A stretch of DNA of 64,000 nt from PALSA-612 sp963742925 (GCA_963742925.1 CAVUNV010000005.1:186001-250000), one strand, 5' to 3'; numbered from the stretch's first letter, positions 54,231-63,608 are shown. Notes: generated by a model from the sequence alone, not told the origin. Translations and numbers: made by a program.

Positions 54231-54240
54231 TCTCAGCGGG

Positions 54241-54642
54241 CTAGGCGAGGGCCCGTGCGACGTTCTGGTCACGTCGGTCGACCGCGAGCCGATCCGGTCG
54301 AGCGCGGTCGCCGAACAGCGCTCGCCACCGATCGGGCGAGAGCGTGCCCTCGACGACGGAGCAGTTGCAGTGGACGTGAGCACGGCCGGAGTCCGCCGCC
54401 TCGGGCGTCGCGAACAGCTTGTTGGCCGCGTGTTTCTGGCACGCGCCGCACGCACACGCCGGCCCGGTGCACTTGGGGTCGGACGTCGACAGCAGGTACA
54501 CCGGGATCGGGCTCGATTCGCCTGTGCTGAGGGCGGTGGACGCCGCCGTCTTCTTCCCGCCGCACGCAACCGGGAGCGCAACGACCGCGATCAGCGAGCC
54601 CGCCCGAGCGAGGAACGCCTTGCGTGTAAGCCTGCCTGCCAC
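54241..54642 (-). CDS. Small Cys-rich exported protein
   Basis: 133 residues. The leader GRLTRKAFLARAGSLIAVVALPVACGG has a charged start and a hydrophobic core ending in a lipobox-like PVAC, so it is a possible lipoprotein; the RKAFLARAG pattern hints at Tat export. The mature part holds KCTGPACACGACQKHAANKLF and GRAHVHCNC, a compact set of six Cys and three His that could bind a metal or cofactor. No named domain. It lies upstream of the GntR operator on the same strand but outside that transcript. Confidence 0.65.
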   Translation of the reverse strand: MAGRLTRKAFLARAGSLIAVVALPVACGGKKTAASTALSTGESSPIPVYLLSTSDPKCTGPACACGACQKHAANKLFATPEAADSGRAHVHCNCSVVEGTLSPDRWRALFGDRARPDRLAVDRRDQNVARALA

Positions 54643-54782
54643 CGCTGGTCCTCAGGGAGCCGGGTAGTTTCGAGTGGCTCGGCGTAGAAAACGCGCTCCG
54701 TCACGCGGCTTGCCCCGGCTTCCTCGGGACAGCGGCACGTCGATTCATAGCGCGGCTCGATGGTGCGGTCAAGCTGGGCTGG

Positions 54783-55961
54783 TCAAGCCGGGTCGAGCGA
54801 GCCCGCCAGGTCGCGGAACTCCTCGTCCGTGACGAGGCCGCGCTTCTCCGTGCCGAGCTGCTTGACCGCCTCGAGCAGCGCGGCGCGCCGTTCCTCCGGC
54901 ACGTCGAGGCCCAGCTCGTCGGCCTTGATCCGCACCGAGTCGAGGCCGCTCTTCTTGCCGAGCACGATCCTGCGCTCGGCGCCGACCAGCACGGACGAGA
55001 ACGGCTCGATCGACGGCGGGTCGTGGAACTGCGCGGCGACGGCGCCGCTCTCGCGCACGAACAGGTTCTCGCCGACGACGGCCTTCCACGGCTCGAGCTC
55101 GTAGCCCCCGAGTGCGCGCACGAGCTCGGAGACCTCGCGGATCTTCCCGAGGTCGATACCGGTCTCGGCGCCGTAGAGTGCTGTCGCGGCCATCGCCACC
55201 TCGCCGATCGAGGCGTTGCCGGCGCGCTCACCCATCCCGTTGATCGTCCCCTGGATCCACTCGGCTCCGGCCTGGAAGGCGGCGATGGCCGCTGCGGTCG
55301 CGAGCCCGAAGTCGTTGTGGCCGTGGAAGTGAATCGGGACTCCGTCGCCGAGCCAGCCGCGCATGCTGGAGACGAGGAAGGCGGCGGTCTCCGGGGCGGC
55401 GATGCCGAGCGTGTCGACGACGACGACCTCGCGCGCGCCCGCCTCGACGGCGGCCCGATAGGCCTGCTCGAGGAAGCCGAGGTCGGCGCGGCTGCCGTCG
55501 ACGCCGAAGAACGCGACCAGGATCCCCTTGCCGGCGGCATACGAGACCGCGTCCGTGATCCGGCCGAGCATCTTCTCGCGCGACACACCGAGGGCGTCGA
55601 GCTTCAGGTCGGAGAGCGGCGACTCGATGACGGTCGCCTCGAGCCCGAGCTCGACGATCGCGTCGACGTCGGCCTGGACGGCGCGCGAGAACCCCCAGAC
55701 CTCGGCGCGCAGGCCGGCGTCGCGAATCAGCTCGACGGCGCGCCGGTCGTCCTCGGAGACGCGCGGGAAGCCGGCCTCGATCCGCTCGACGCCCAGCTCG
55801 TCCAGCGCCTGGGCGATGACGAGCTTCTGCTCGGGCGGGAAGACGACGCCGACTGTCTGCTCGCCGTCGCGCAGTGTCGTGTCGTAGAAGCGCAAGCGGC
55901 GCGGTGCGGGAGCGCCTTCGAGGGCGCGCTCGTTCAGGTCGCCGGTCCAGATTCCCTCCAT
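54783..55961 (-). CDS. HMGL-type acyltransferase (homocitrate/isopropylmalate synthase-like)
   Basis: 392 residues from ATG 55961. LRFYDTTLRDGEQTVGVVFPPEQKLVIAQALDELGVERIEAGFP is the N-terminal signature; the metal-binding HFHGHNDFGLATAAAIAAFQAGAEWIQGTINGMGERAGNASIGEVAM is the second. It lacks the C-terminal LeuA allosteric domain, as in homocitrate synthase and related lyases. It would condense acetyl-CoA with a 2-oxo acid, or cleave a related acid. Divergent from the M20 gene by 22 bp. Which 2-oxo acid is unknown. Confidence 0.85.
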   Translation of the reverse strand: MEGIWTGDLNERALEGAPAPRRLRFYDTTLRDGEQTVGVVFPPEQKLVIAQALDELGVERIEAGFPRVSEDDRRAVELIRDAGLRAEVWGFSRAVQADVDAIVELGLEATVIESPLSDLKLDALGVSREKMLGRITDAVSYAAGKGILVAFFGVDGSRADLGFLEQAYRAAVEAGAREVVVVDTLGIAAPETAAFLVSSMRGWLGDGVPIHFHGHNDFGLATAAAIAAFQAGAEWIQGTINGMGERAGNASIGEVAMAATALYGAETGIDLGKIREVSELVRALGGYELEPWKAVVGENLFVRESGAVAAQFHDPPSIEPFSSVLVGAERRIVLGKKSGLDSVRIKADELGLDVPEERRAALLEAVKQLGTEKRGLVTDEEFRDLAGSLDPA

Positions 55962-55983
55962 GCGTGGGATTATCTCGCCTGCC

Positions 55984-57240
55984 GTGCCCAACGCCCGCGT
56001 CACCGACCTGATCACGAGCTCCGTCAGCGAGCGGCGCCTCGTCGACTTCGCCGAGGCGGCGATCTCGGTGCCGAGTTTCACGGGCGACGAGCAGGCGATG
56101 GCGGAGCTGATGGCGGAGACGCTCACCGAGATGGGGCTCGCCGTCCAGTGGCAGCAGGTCGAGGACGGCCGGGCCAACGTCCTCGGCACGCTCGCGGGGT
56201 CGGGCGGGGGTCAGACGCTGATGTTCAACGGGCACATGGACACGTCGTACAGCGGCCGTGAGCCGTGGCTACGGCACGTGCCCGGCTTCCAGCCTCACGG
56301 GTTTGTGGAGGACGGACGGCTCTACGGGCTCGGCGTGTCGAACATGAAGGGCGCGCTCGCGTGCTACGTCGAGGCGGTGCGCGCGCTGCAGGACTCGGGT
56401 GTCCGGCTCGCCGGCGACGTGCTGATCGCGGCCGTCTGCGGCGAGATCGAGAAGACGCAGCAGGGCGAGGCCCAGGGCGCGCAGTACCGCGGCTACGCGG
56501 CCGGCTCGCGCTACCTCGTCTCGCACGGAGGCGTCGCCGACATGTGCATCCTGGGCGAGCCAACGGAGGGCAAGGTCGTGCTCGGCCATTTCGGCTCGCT
56601 CTGGCTGCGCGTCTCCACGCACGGCAACTTCATCCACACGGCGTTCACCGAGGGCAAGCGCGACCAGAACTCGATCCTGCGCATGCGCGAGGTGCTGGAC
56701 GCGGTGCTCGAGTGGATCCCGACCTGGGAGGGCGACCCCGAGAACGCCTACCGGGGGATGAAGGCGATCGTCAACGTCGGTGCGCTCCAGGGCGGCTTCG
56801 GCTGGCGCGTCTCGCGGACGCCGCACCGCACCGACCTGTTCCTGGACGTGCGCGTGCCGCCGACGAAGGAGATGGCGGTCGCCCGCCGGCAGGTGCTCGA
56901 GATGGTTCGCGGGCTCGCGGCGCGCTTCCCCGAGTACGGCGTCGAGGGCGAGGTCTACGTCACCGCGCCGGGTGCCGAGATCGACGAGGGTCACCCGCTC
57001 GTGGCGGCGATCGACGCGGGGCACGAGGCCGTGTTCGGCGAGCGGCCGGAACGCGACGTCACCCGCTGGTTCTCGGACGCCTCGGCGCTGACCCGCTACG
57101 GCGTTCCGACCGTCAACTACGGCACCTCGACCGGGCTGCTCGACACGGAGAAGGGCGAGAACCTGTCGATCGACGGGCTGGTCAAGACGGCGCAGGTCTA
57201 CGCACTGGCCGCGGCCGAGGTCTGCGGGGTGGCCGCGTGA
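55984..57240 (+). CDS. M20 family amidohydrolase/deacylase
   Basis: 418 residues from GTG 55984. Zinc motifs: MFNGHMDTSYSG (His/Asp), LYGLGVSNMKGALACYVEAV, CGEIEKTQQGEAQG (Glu pair), ILGEPTEGKVVLGHFGSLWLRV, and the C-terminal VNYGTSTGL with ENLSIDGLV. Fits ArgE/DapE/CPG2-type peptidases or deacylases acting on N-acyl amino acids. First gene of a plus-strand run of coupled genes (GTGA overlap with the peroxiredoxin). Confidence 0.85.
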   Translation: MPNARVTDLITSSVSERRLVDFAEAAISVPSFTGDEQAMAELMAETLTEMGLAVQWQQVEDGRANVLGTLAGSGGGQTLMFNGHMDTSYSGREPWLRHVPGFQPHGFVEDGRLYGLGVSNMKGALACYVEAVRALQDSGVRLAGDVLIAAVCGEIEKTQQGEAQGAQYRGYAAGSRYLVSHGGVADMCILGEPTEGKVVLGHFGSLWLRVSTHGNFIHTAFTEGKRDQNSILRMREVLDAVLEWIPTWEGDPENAYRGMKAIVNVGALQGGFGWRVSRTPHRTDLFLDVRVPPTKEMAVARRQVLEMVRGLAARFPEYGVEGEVYVTAPGAEIDEGHPLVAAIDAGHEAVFGERPERDVTRWFSDASALTRYGVPTVNYGTSTGLLDTEKGENLSIDGLVKTAQVYALAAAEVCGVAA

Positions 57241-57785
57241 GCGTGTACTCGCTGCCGCCGGACCTCCCAGCACCCGTCGACGACGGTGCCTGCGACCATC
57301 TCGCCGGGCTCGAGGTCCCGGAGCTGACGCTCGATTCCTCGCTGGGGCCGGTCGATCTCGCCGCGCTCGCGGCGGGGCGCGCGGTCGTCTACATCTACCC
57401 GCGGACGGGCCGTCCCGACCGCGAGGTGCCCGCGGGCTGGGACGCGATCCCGGGTGCCCGCGGCTGCACGCCCCAGTCCTGCGCCTTCCGCGACCACGCG
57501 GCCGAGCTGGAAGCCCACGGCGCGCGCGTGGCCGGGCTCTCCTCGCAGCCGCTCGACGAGCAGGTCGAGCTCGCTGAGCGGCTGCACATGCCGTTCCCCG
57601 TGATCGCCGACCCCGAGCGGCGGCTCGGCGCGGCGATCGACCTTCCGACCTTCGACTTCGACGGCATGACGCTCTACAAGCGCGTGACGCTGGTGCTCGA
57701 GGCCGGCCGGATCGCGAAGGTCTTCTACCCCGTCTTTCCGTCCGACCGGAATGCGGAGGAGGTGCTGGCATGGCTCGGCTCGTGA
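57237..57785 (+). CDS. Peroxiredoxin (BCP/PrxQ-like)
   Basis: 182 residues from GTG 57237. RAVVYIYPRTGRPDREVPAGWDAIPGARGCTPQSCAFRDHAAELEAHGARVAGLSSQPLDEQVELAERLHMPFPVIADPE is a thioredoxin-fold peroxiredoxin; the two Cys of GCTPQSC have the peroxidatic/resolving spacing of BCP. It would reduce peroxide formed by the oxidases of the region. It overlaps the M20 stop and the FAH-type start. Confidence 0.87.
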   Translation: MSVYSLPPDLPAPVDDGACDHLAGLEVPELTLDSSLGPVDLAALAAGRAVVYIYPRTGRPDREVPAGWDAIPGARGCTPQSCAFRDHAAELEAHGARVAGLSSQPLDEQVELAERLHMPFPVIADPERRLGAAIDLPTFDFDGMTLYKRVTLVLEAGRIAKVFYPVFPSDRNAEEVLAWLGS

Positions 57786-58642
57786 CCTTCGGCGAGGACT
57801 TCCGCGTCGGCAGGGTCGACGGCGACGGGATCCGCGTGCTCGACGTGCCCGACATGCGCACCTACTTCGAGCGTGGCGGCGCCGACGAGACGGGCGAGGC
57901 GGTCCCGCTCGAAGGCGCCCGGCTGCGGCCGCCGATCGTCCCGAAGAAGTTCTTCCACACGGCGGGCAACTTCCGCGAGCACGAGGAGGAGTCGAAGCAG
58001 GTCGGCTGGGCACACGAGATCGCGCCGTGGATCGTGTTCTTCCAGAACGTCGACGCGCTGATCGGCCAAGACGATCCCGTGATCTACCCCGAGCACCTGA
58101 CCGAGGAGCTCGACTACGAGCTCGAGCTCGCGGTCGTGATCGGCAAGTCCGGCAAGTGGTTCGGGCCCGAGGAGGCCGCCGACTACATCGCCGGCTACGT
58201 GATCTTCAACGACATCACCGCGCGTGACATCCAGCGGCGGGAGATGCGCTCGGGCGTGTTCTCGTTCTGCAAGGCGATCGACACGTTCTGCCCGCTCGGC
58301 CCGTGGATCGTCACGCCGGACGAGGTCGGCGACCCGCACGCGCTGGCCATGGAGCTGCGGGTGAACGGCGAGCCGCGCCAGGTGTCGCACACCGGTCGCA
58401 TGTCGGTGACGATTCCGGAGATCCTCTCGCACTACTCGGCGCTCGGGTACTCGGCCGGCGACGTCGTGTCCACGGGCACCGTGTCGGGCGTCGCCGGGTT
58501 CTCGCCGGACGCGGCCTCGCTCTACCTCAAGCCCGGGGACGTGATGGAGGCGGAGATCGAGCGGATCGGCGTGCTCAGGAATCCGGTCATCTCCTGGGAA
58601 GAGGGTCACGGCACGCCCGCTCCACCACGGGTTCACTGGTAG
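57770..58642 (+). CDS. Fumarylacetoacetate hydrolase (FAH) family protein
   Basis: 290 residues. Metal-binding features: FFHTAGNFREHEEES, EELDYELELAVVIGKSGKW (Glu pair), IAGYVIFNDITARDIQRREM (Asp), FSFCKAIDTFCPLGPWIVTPDEVGDPH, GDVVSTGTVSGVAGF. Family members hydrate, isomerise or hydrolyse 2-oxo acid-enols in aromatic and sugar catabolism. It overlaps the peroxiredoxin gene by 16 bp. Confidence 0.88.
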   Translation: MARLVTFGEDFRVGRVDGDGIRVLDVPDMRTYFERGGADETGEAVPLEGARLRPPIVPKKFFHTAGNFREHEEESKQVGWAHEIAPWIVFFQNVDALIGQDDPVIYPEHLTEELDYELELAVVIGKSGKWFGPEEAADYIAGYVIFNDITARDIQRREMRSGVFSFCKAIDTFCPLGPWIVTPDEVGDPHALAMELRVNGEPRQVSHTGRMSVTIPEILSHYSALGYSAGDVVSTGTVSGVAGFSPDAASLYLKPGDVMEAEIERIGVLRNPVISWEEGHGTPAPPRVHW

Positions 58643-58666
58643 GGCTTCGCTGGTAGAAGTCAGACC

Positions 58667-60939
58667 ATGAGCGGTTTCGTCGGGCAGAGGGTGCTGCGGA
58701 AGGAGGATCCGCGCTTCCTCACCGGTCACGGCCGCTACGTCGACAACCTCGAGCTCGAGGGCGCGCTGCACGTGACCTTCGTCCGCTCGCCGTTTCCGCA
58801 CGCGCGCATCAACGGCATCGACGTGAGCATGGTGGAGGCGCATCGGGAGGGGCACGAGTCCTGACCGGAGCCGACGTCGACCTCGAGCCGATCGCTCCGC
58901 ACTTCCCCGGCATCGAGAGCCGTATGGCCCGGCCGCCGGTCGCCCGCGACGTCGCCCGCTTCGCCGGCGAGATCGTCGCGATCGTCCTCACCGACAGCCA
59001 GGCCGCAGGCATCGACGCCGCCGAGCTCGTCCTCGTCGACTACGAGCCGCTGCCGGCGGTCGTCGATCCGGCCGGCTCGCTCGGCGGGGAGCCGTACCTG
59101 TTCCCGGAGCTCGGCACGAACGTGTGCGCGCACATCGCGGTCAAGGCGGACGAGGACATCTTCGAAGGCTGCGAGGTCGTTGTCACCGGTCGTGTCGTCA
59201 GCCAGCGGATGGCGCCCTCGCCGCTCGAGCCGCGTTCCTCGTCGGCGGTCGTCGACGAGGCGGGGCGCCTGCAGGTCAGGATCTCGACGCAGACGCCGCA
59301 CTCGGATCGCGACGGGCTCGCGCAGGCGCTCGGTCTCGATCCCTCGCAGGTCCGCGTTCTCGCGCAGGACGTCGGCGGCGGCTTCGGCGCCAAGACGCTC
59401 TCCACCGAGGACATCCTCGTCGGCTGGCTGGCACGCGAGACGGGCTCGCCGGTGCGCTGGACCGAGTCGCGCAGCGAGAGCATGCTCGCGATCGGACACG
59501 CGCGCGCCCAGATCATGGACTTCACGATCGGCGGAGCCCGCGACGGGACGATCGCCGCGTACAGGCTCGACGTCCTCCACGACGCCGGTGCCTACCCGGG
59601 CGTCGGGGCGTTCCTGCCGGCGCTGACGCAGTGGATGCAGTGCGGCGTGTACGCGATCCCGACCGTCGCGTACGAGTCGCACTCCGTCGTCACCAACACT
59701 GCCCCGACGACGGCCTTTCGCGGGGCCGGCCGGCCGGAGGCTGCGCAGGCGATCGAGCGGACGATCGACGCTTTCGCCGCCGAGCTCGGGCTCGATCCGG
59801 CCGAGGTCCGGCGCCGCAACCTCGTCGCCGCCGATGCGTTCCCGTACACCACGGCATCCGGCGTCACGTACGACTCCGGCGACTACGGCCGGGCGCTCGA
59901 GCTCGCTCTCGACGCGGCCGGGTACGACGAGCTCCGCGCCGAGCAGGCTCGGCTGCGCGAGGCGGGCGGGGCGCGGCAGCTCGGGATCGGTCTAAGTGTG
60001 TACGTCGAGGTGACGAACGGCGGGGCGGAGCCGGAGTTCGGCGCGGTGGAGATCACGCCCGAGGGCGGCGCGATCCTGCGCACCGGCTCGTTCGCGCACG
60101 GGCAGGGGCACGAGACCTCCTACGCGCAGATCGTCGCCGACCGGCTCGGCCTCGACCTCGATTCGGTCACCGTCGTCGCGGGCGACACCGACGTCGTCGC
60201 GCGCGGCGGCGGCACCTACGGCTCGAAGTCGCTGCAGATCGGCGGCACGGTCGCGGCCCAGGCGGCGACCGAGGTTGTCGAGCAGGCGAAGCGACTCGTC
60301 GCCGACGAGCTGGAGGCGAACCCGGCCGACGTCGTGCTCGACCTGAACGGCGGACGCTTCCACGTCACCGGTACTCCCGAGCCGTCGCTGTCGTGGGCCG
60401 AGCTGGCGGCCCGTCTCGTCGACCAGGACCGGCTCGTGGAGCTCCAGGTCGAGCGCGACTTCAAGCCGGAAGCCGGGACGTTTCCGTTCGGGGCGCACGT
60501 CGCCGTCGTCCGGGTCGACACCGAGACGGGCGGCGTCGACCTCGAGCGCCTCGTCGCGGTCGACGACGCGGGCCGGATCATCAGCCCGGTGATCGCCGAG
60601 GGCCAGCGTCACGGCGGTATCGGGAGCGGCATCGGGCAAGCGCTCTTCGAGGAGTTCGTGTACGACGAGGAGGGCAATCCGCTGACCGGGAGCTTCCTCG
60701 GCTACGCCTTCCCGAGTGCCGCCGAGCTGCCGTCGTTCGAGCTCGTGGCGATGGAGACGCCCACGCCGATGAACGAGCTCGGCGCGAAGGGGATCGGCGA
60801 GTCCGGGACGATCGGCGCCACGCCGGCCGTGCACAACGCGGTCGTCGACGCGCTGGCGCCGCTCGGCGTGCGGCACGTGGACATGCCCGCGAACGGCGAG
60901 AACGTCTGGCACGCGATCCGAGCCGCGCAGGCCTCGTGA
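58667..60939 (+). CDS. Xanthine-dehydrogenase-family molybdopterin subunit, one frameshift
   Basis: SGFVGQRVLRKEDPRFLTGHGRYVDNLELEGALHVTFVRSPFPHARI, one missing base near 58835-58850, then VLTGADVDLEPIAPHFPG and onward, about 757 residues. Moco-site features are QDVGGGFGAKTLSTEDILVGWLAR, APTTAFRGAGRPEAAQAIERTIDAFAAELGLD, GSFAHGQGHETSYAQIVAD, GTYGSKSLQIGG and AKGIGESGTIGATPAVHNAV; the last holds the catalytic Glu region. CO-dehydrogenase-like hydroxylases need FAD and 2Fe-2S subunits, and neither is in the window. Stop overlaps the M24 start. Confidence 0.86.
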
Positions 60940-62099
60940 GCTGGCCACGTGACGACGCGAAGCTGGCGCGGGTTCGGGCGCTGATGGCCGAGCGCGAGCT
61001 CGACGCGCTCGTCGTCCGCGCACCCGACAACGTCCTCTACCTCACCGACTACTGGCCAATGAAGGGGTACGACCTCGCGGTCTTCCCGCGGGATGGCGAG
61101 CCGTCGTTGGTCGTGCTCGAGCCGCAGGCCGAAGTCGCCGAGCGGTCGTGGGCGGGCGACGTCCAGCTCTTCGCCGGCTACGACGAGCGCGACCCGCGGC
61201 CGCCGCTCACGAGGGCGGTGGAGGCGACGCAGGCCGTCGTGCGCGAGCGCGGGTACGAGCGGATCGGGCTCGAGCTGTCACTCGGCACGCAGGCCTCCGA
61301 CATCATGGTCGGCGAGCCCACGACCTACACGCACGACTTCTTCCACGCGTTCGGCACGAACGTCGACGACGCGACGCCGGTGCTCGCGGAGGCGCGGGCG
61401 ATCAAGACCGCGCAGGAGATCGAGCGGATCCGCCTCGCCAACGAGCTCGCGGCCGAGGCGATGGAGCACGTGCGCGGCCTGATCCGGCCGGGAATGACGG
61501 AGAGCGAGGCGGCGGCGATCTGGGAGGGCTACGTCCACGGAGTCGGCACCGGCTACCGCGGCCAGGTCGAGCTTGCGCGCGGTTTCACCCTTGTCTGGGC
61601 CGGGCCTGGAATCAGGACGTTTACCGCCACGGGCTCGCGACCGGTCGTCGAGGGGCAGCCGACGCTGTTCGAGATCTGGGTCTGCTGCGACGGCTACTGG
61701 GCCGACCACACGAAGAACCTCTGCTCCGGCCGGCTCGAGCCGCGCTACGCCGAGCTGCTCGAGGCGCTGACGGCGGTCTACGACGACGCGGTCGCCTCCC
61801 TTCGCGACGGCGCCGATCTGCCGACGCTCGACAGGACGATCCGCGACGGAATCGCCGCCGCGGGCTACCCGGGCCAGCCGTCGCACCCGATCTGCCACGG
61901 CGTCGGCGCGCGTGCGCACGAGCCGCCGTACGCGCACCAGGCCGGCGGCGGCGTCATGCGCGAGGGCATGGTGCTCGCGATCGAGCCGGGGATCTACTGG
62001 CCGGAGGGGGGCGGTCTCCGGCTGGAGGACAACTTCCTCGTCACCGCGGGCGGCTGCGAAAAGCTCAGCCCGTTCCCGGACGGCGTCGTCCAGGTCTGA
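60936..62099 (+). CDS. M24 family Xaa-Pro dipeptidase-like protein
   Basis: 387 residues from GTG 60936. RVRALMAERELDALVVRAPDNVLYLTDYWPMKGYDLAVFPRDGEP is the creatinase-N-like domain. In the catalytic domain: TLFEIWVCCDGYWADHTKNLCSGR (second metal Asp present, the first position Glu instead of Asp), CHGVGARAHEPPYAHQAGGG (His), VLAIEPGIYWPEGGGLRLEDNFLV (both Glu). Four of five usual ligands are kept, so it may be an active metallopeptidase or related hydrolase. Coupled to the molybdo-subunit by GTGA overlap. Confidence 0.83.
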   Translation: MSWPRDDAKLARVRALMAERELDALVVRAPDNVLYLTDYWPMKGYDLAVFPRDGEPSLVVLEPQAEVAERSWAGDVQLFAGYDERDPRPPLTRAVEATQAVVRERGYERIGLELSLGTQASDIMVGEPTTYTHDFFHAFGTNVDDATPVLAEARAIKTAQEIERIRLANELAAEAMEHVRGLIRPGMTESEAAAIWEGYVHGVGTGYRGQVELARGFTLVWAGPGIRTFTATGSRPVVEGQPTLFEIWVCCDGYWADHTKNLCSGRLEPRYAELLEALTAVYDDAVASLRDGADLPTLDRTIRDGIAAAGYPGQPSHPICHGVGARAHEPPYAHQAGGGVMREGMVLAIEPGIYWPEGGGLRLEDNFLVTAGGCEKLSPFPDGVVQV

Positions 62100-62110
62100 T
62101 CGCCCGCGCC

Positions 62111-62749
62111 TCAGCCGCCGAACGCGAAGATCGCAGGCAGACGCTCGAGCAGCGCGAGGTCGCCCTCCGGTGAGAGCGCCGCGGCGGGAACCGGCGCGCC
62201 GGTGAGGTAGCCGAGCAGCGTCTCGGCGTCGGTCCGGAGCGTCAGGTCGGCGTCCTCGGGCCGGCCGGGGGTGATCTCGAGCGACGCGCCGGCGATCCGG
62301 ACCGTGAACGCCCCGTCGTCGAAGACGAGCCCGATCGTCGCCTCGACGCCCTCTGCCGCCTCGGCGCGGAAGAAGGCCTTGAGAGCGACCATCAGCCACT
62401 CGGGGCGAAGCGACTGGTCGGGCTCCCGCTCGCCCATCGTCTTCGCCCCCCAGGCGCCGAGCTGGAGCATGATCGGCTCGAGCTCGCGGCCGTAGCCGGT
62501 CAGCTCGTAGACGGTCGACGCCGCCGGGGGCGGCAGGTCGCGGCGGCAGATGACACCGCCCTGCTCGAGCTGCTTGAGCCGCTGCGTGAGCACGTTGCTC
62601 GCGATACCGGGGAGGCCGTGACGGAGATCCGTGAACCGCTTCGGCCCGAGGACCAGCTCACGGACGAGGAGCAGCGCCCACCGTTCGCCCACGAGATCGA
62701 GGGCGTGCGCGACCCCGCAGTACTGCCCGTAGCTCCGTGTTGTCTCCAC
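62111..62749 (-). CDS. HxlR-type regulator with a C-terminal SCP2-like domain
   Basis: 212 residues. YCGVAHALDLVGERWALLLVRELVLGPKRFTDLRHGLPGIASNVLTQRLKQLEQGGVICRRDLPPPAASTVYELTGYGRELEPIM is an HxlR winged helix with its usual N-terminal Cys. Residues about 110-212 (VFDDGAFTVRIAGASLEITPGRPEDADLTLRTDAETLLGYLTG) form a sterol-carrier-like fold that could bind a hydrophobic ligand. Divergent from the VOC gene with an interrupted inverted repeat between them. Confidence 0.85.
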   Translation of the reverse strand: METTRSYGQYCGVAHALDLVGERWALLLVRELVLGPKRFTDLRHGLPGIASNVLTQRLKQLEQGGVICRRDLPPPAASTVYELTGYGRELEPIMLQLGAWGAKTMGEREPDQSLRPEWLMVALKAFFRAEAAEGVEATIGLVFDDGAFTVRIAGASLEITPGRPEDADLTLRTDAETLLGYLTGAPVPAAALSPEGDLALLERLPAIFAFGG

Positions 62750-62833
62750 TTTGTAAGAAGAAGTTAGCAGTTGCTTTTAGAAAGCGTAACTATGGTATCG
62801 TCGATTCCCCAACCGACCGAGGAGGTCACGAGT
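62750..62833. promoter_or_regulatory. AT-rich divergent promoter with AGTTA...TAACT repeat
   Basis: Unusually AT-rich for this DNA. AGTTA (62762-62766) and TAACT (62787-62791) form an inverted repeat with GC inside each arm (AGTTAGC / GCGTAACT). It lies between the HxlR and VOC starts, and GAGGAGG precedes the VOC ATG at 62834. Likely the HxlR operator; inferred from position. Confidence 0.5.
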
Positions 62834-63595
62834 ATGAGCACTCAGGTCACCACCGCCGTCGGCACGTTCGTCTGGCACGAGCACGTCTCGACCGAGCCGG
62901 CGAGGGCGCAGGAGTTCTACAAGCAGCTGTTCGGCTGGGAGTACGAGGTCTTCAAGCCCGGCGAGTTCGACTACACCGTGATCTCCTCCGGCGGTCAGGG
63001 GCACGGTGGCTTCCCGACCGTTCCGGAGGGAACGCCGTCGCACTGGGTCGGCAACGTGCAAGTCGAGAGTGCGGACGGCACCGTCGCAAAGGCGAAGGCG
63101 GCCGGCGGCGGCGTCATCTTCGAGCCGGCGGACATTCCCGAGGTCGGCCGCTACGCAGTGATCCGAGACCCGCAGGGCGGCGTCGTCGCAGCCTTCCAGC
63201 CCGCGGGGGATGCGCCGATGGGTAAGGGCGTCTTCGTCTGGGACGAGCTCGGCACGAGCGACGTCGACGGGGCAGAGCGCTTCTACGGTGATGTGTTCGG
63301 CTGGACGACGAAAGACATGGGGGCCGACTACGGCGGCTACAAGATCTTCCACCGCGACCCCGACGAGGAGACCGGCGTTGCCGGGCTCATGGCGAACCCG
63401 GACAGCTCCATGCCGACCCACTGGCATCCGTATATCGCCGTTGACGATGTCGACGCAACGCTGACGAAGGCCAAGGAGCTCGGCGGCTCGGTGGTGCTCG
63501 AGCCGATGGATGTCCCCGCCGTCGGCCGGATCGCCATGATCCTGGACTCGACCGGTGCAGTTCTCGGACTCATCAAGCCTGAGCCGCAGTCATAG
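62834..63595 (+). CDS. Two-domain VOC (glyoxalase-like) protein
   Basis: 253 residues in two vicinal-oxygen-chelate repeats: VGTFVWHEHVSTEPARAQEFYKQLFGWEYEVF with DIPEVGRYAVIRDPQGGVVAAFQP, and KGVFVWDELGTSDVDGAERFYGDVFGWTTKDM with DVPAVGRIAMILDSTGAVLGLIKP. Internal duplication is evident. The family includes glyoxalase and antibiotic-resistance proteins; these FVW-type doubles are mostly of unknown function and may detoxify or bind small ligands. Strong Shine-Dalgarno, own promoter. Confidence 0.86.
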   Translation: MSTQVTTAVGTFVWHEHVSTEPARAQEFYKQLFGWEYEVFKPGEFDYTVISSGGQGHGGFPTVPEGTPSHWVGNVQVESADGTVAKAKAAGGGVIFEPADIPEVGRYAVIRDPQGGVVAAFQPAGDAPMGKGVFVWDELGTSDVDGAERFYGDVFGWTTKDMGADYGGYKIFHRDPDEETGVAGLMANPDSSMPTHWHPYIAVDDVDATLTKAKELGGSVVLEPMDVPAVGRIAMILDSTGAVLGLIKPEPQS

Positions 63596-63608
63596 GAACC
63601 TGATTTTG

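Noticed and set aside
58667..58861. Separate 65-residue gene at the start of the molybdopterin subunit
   Set aside because: Its sequence is the normal N-terminus of the large subunit (VGQRVLRKEDPRFLTGHGRYVDN), cut only by one missing base.
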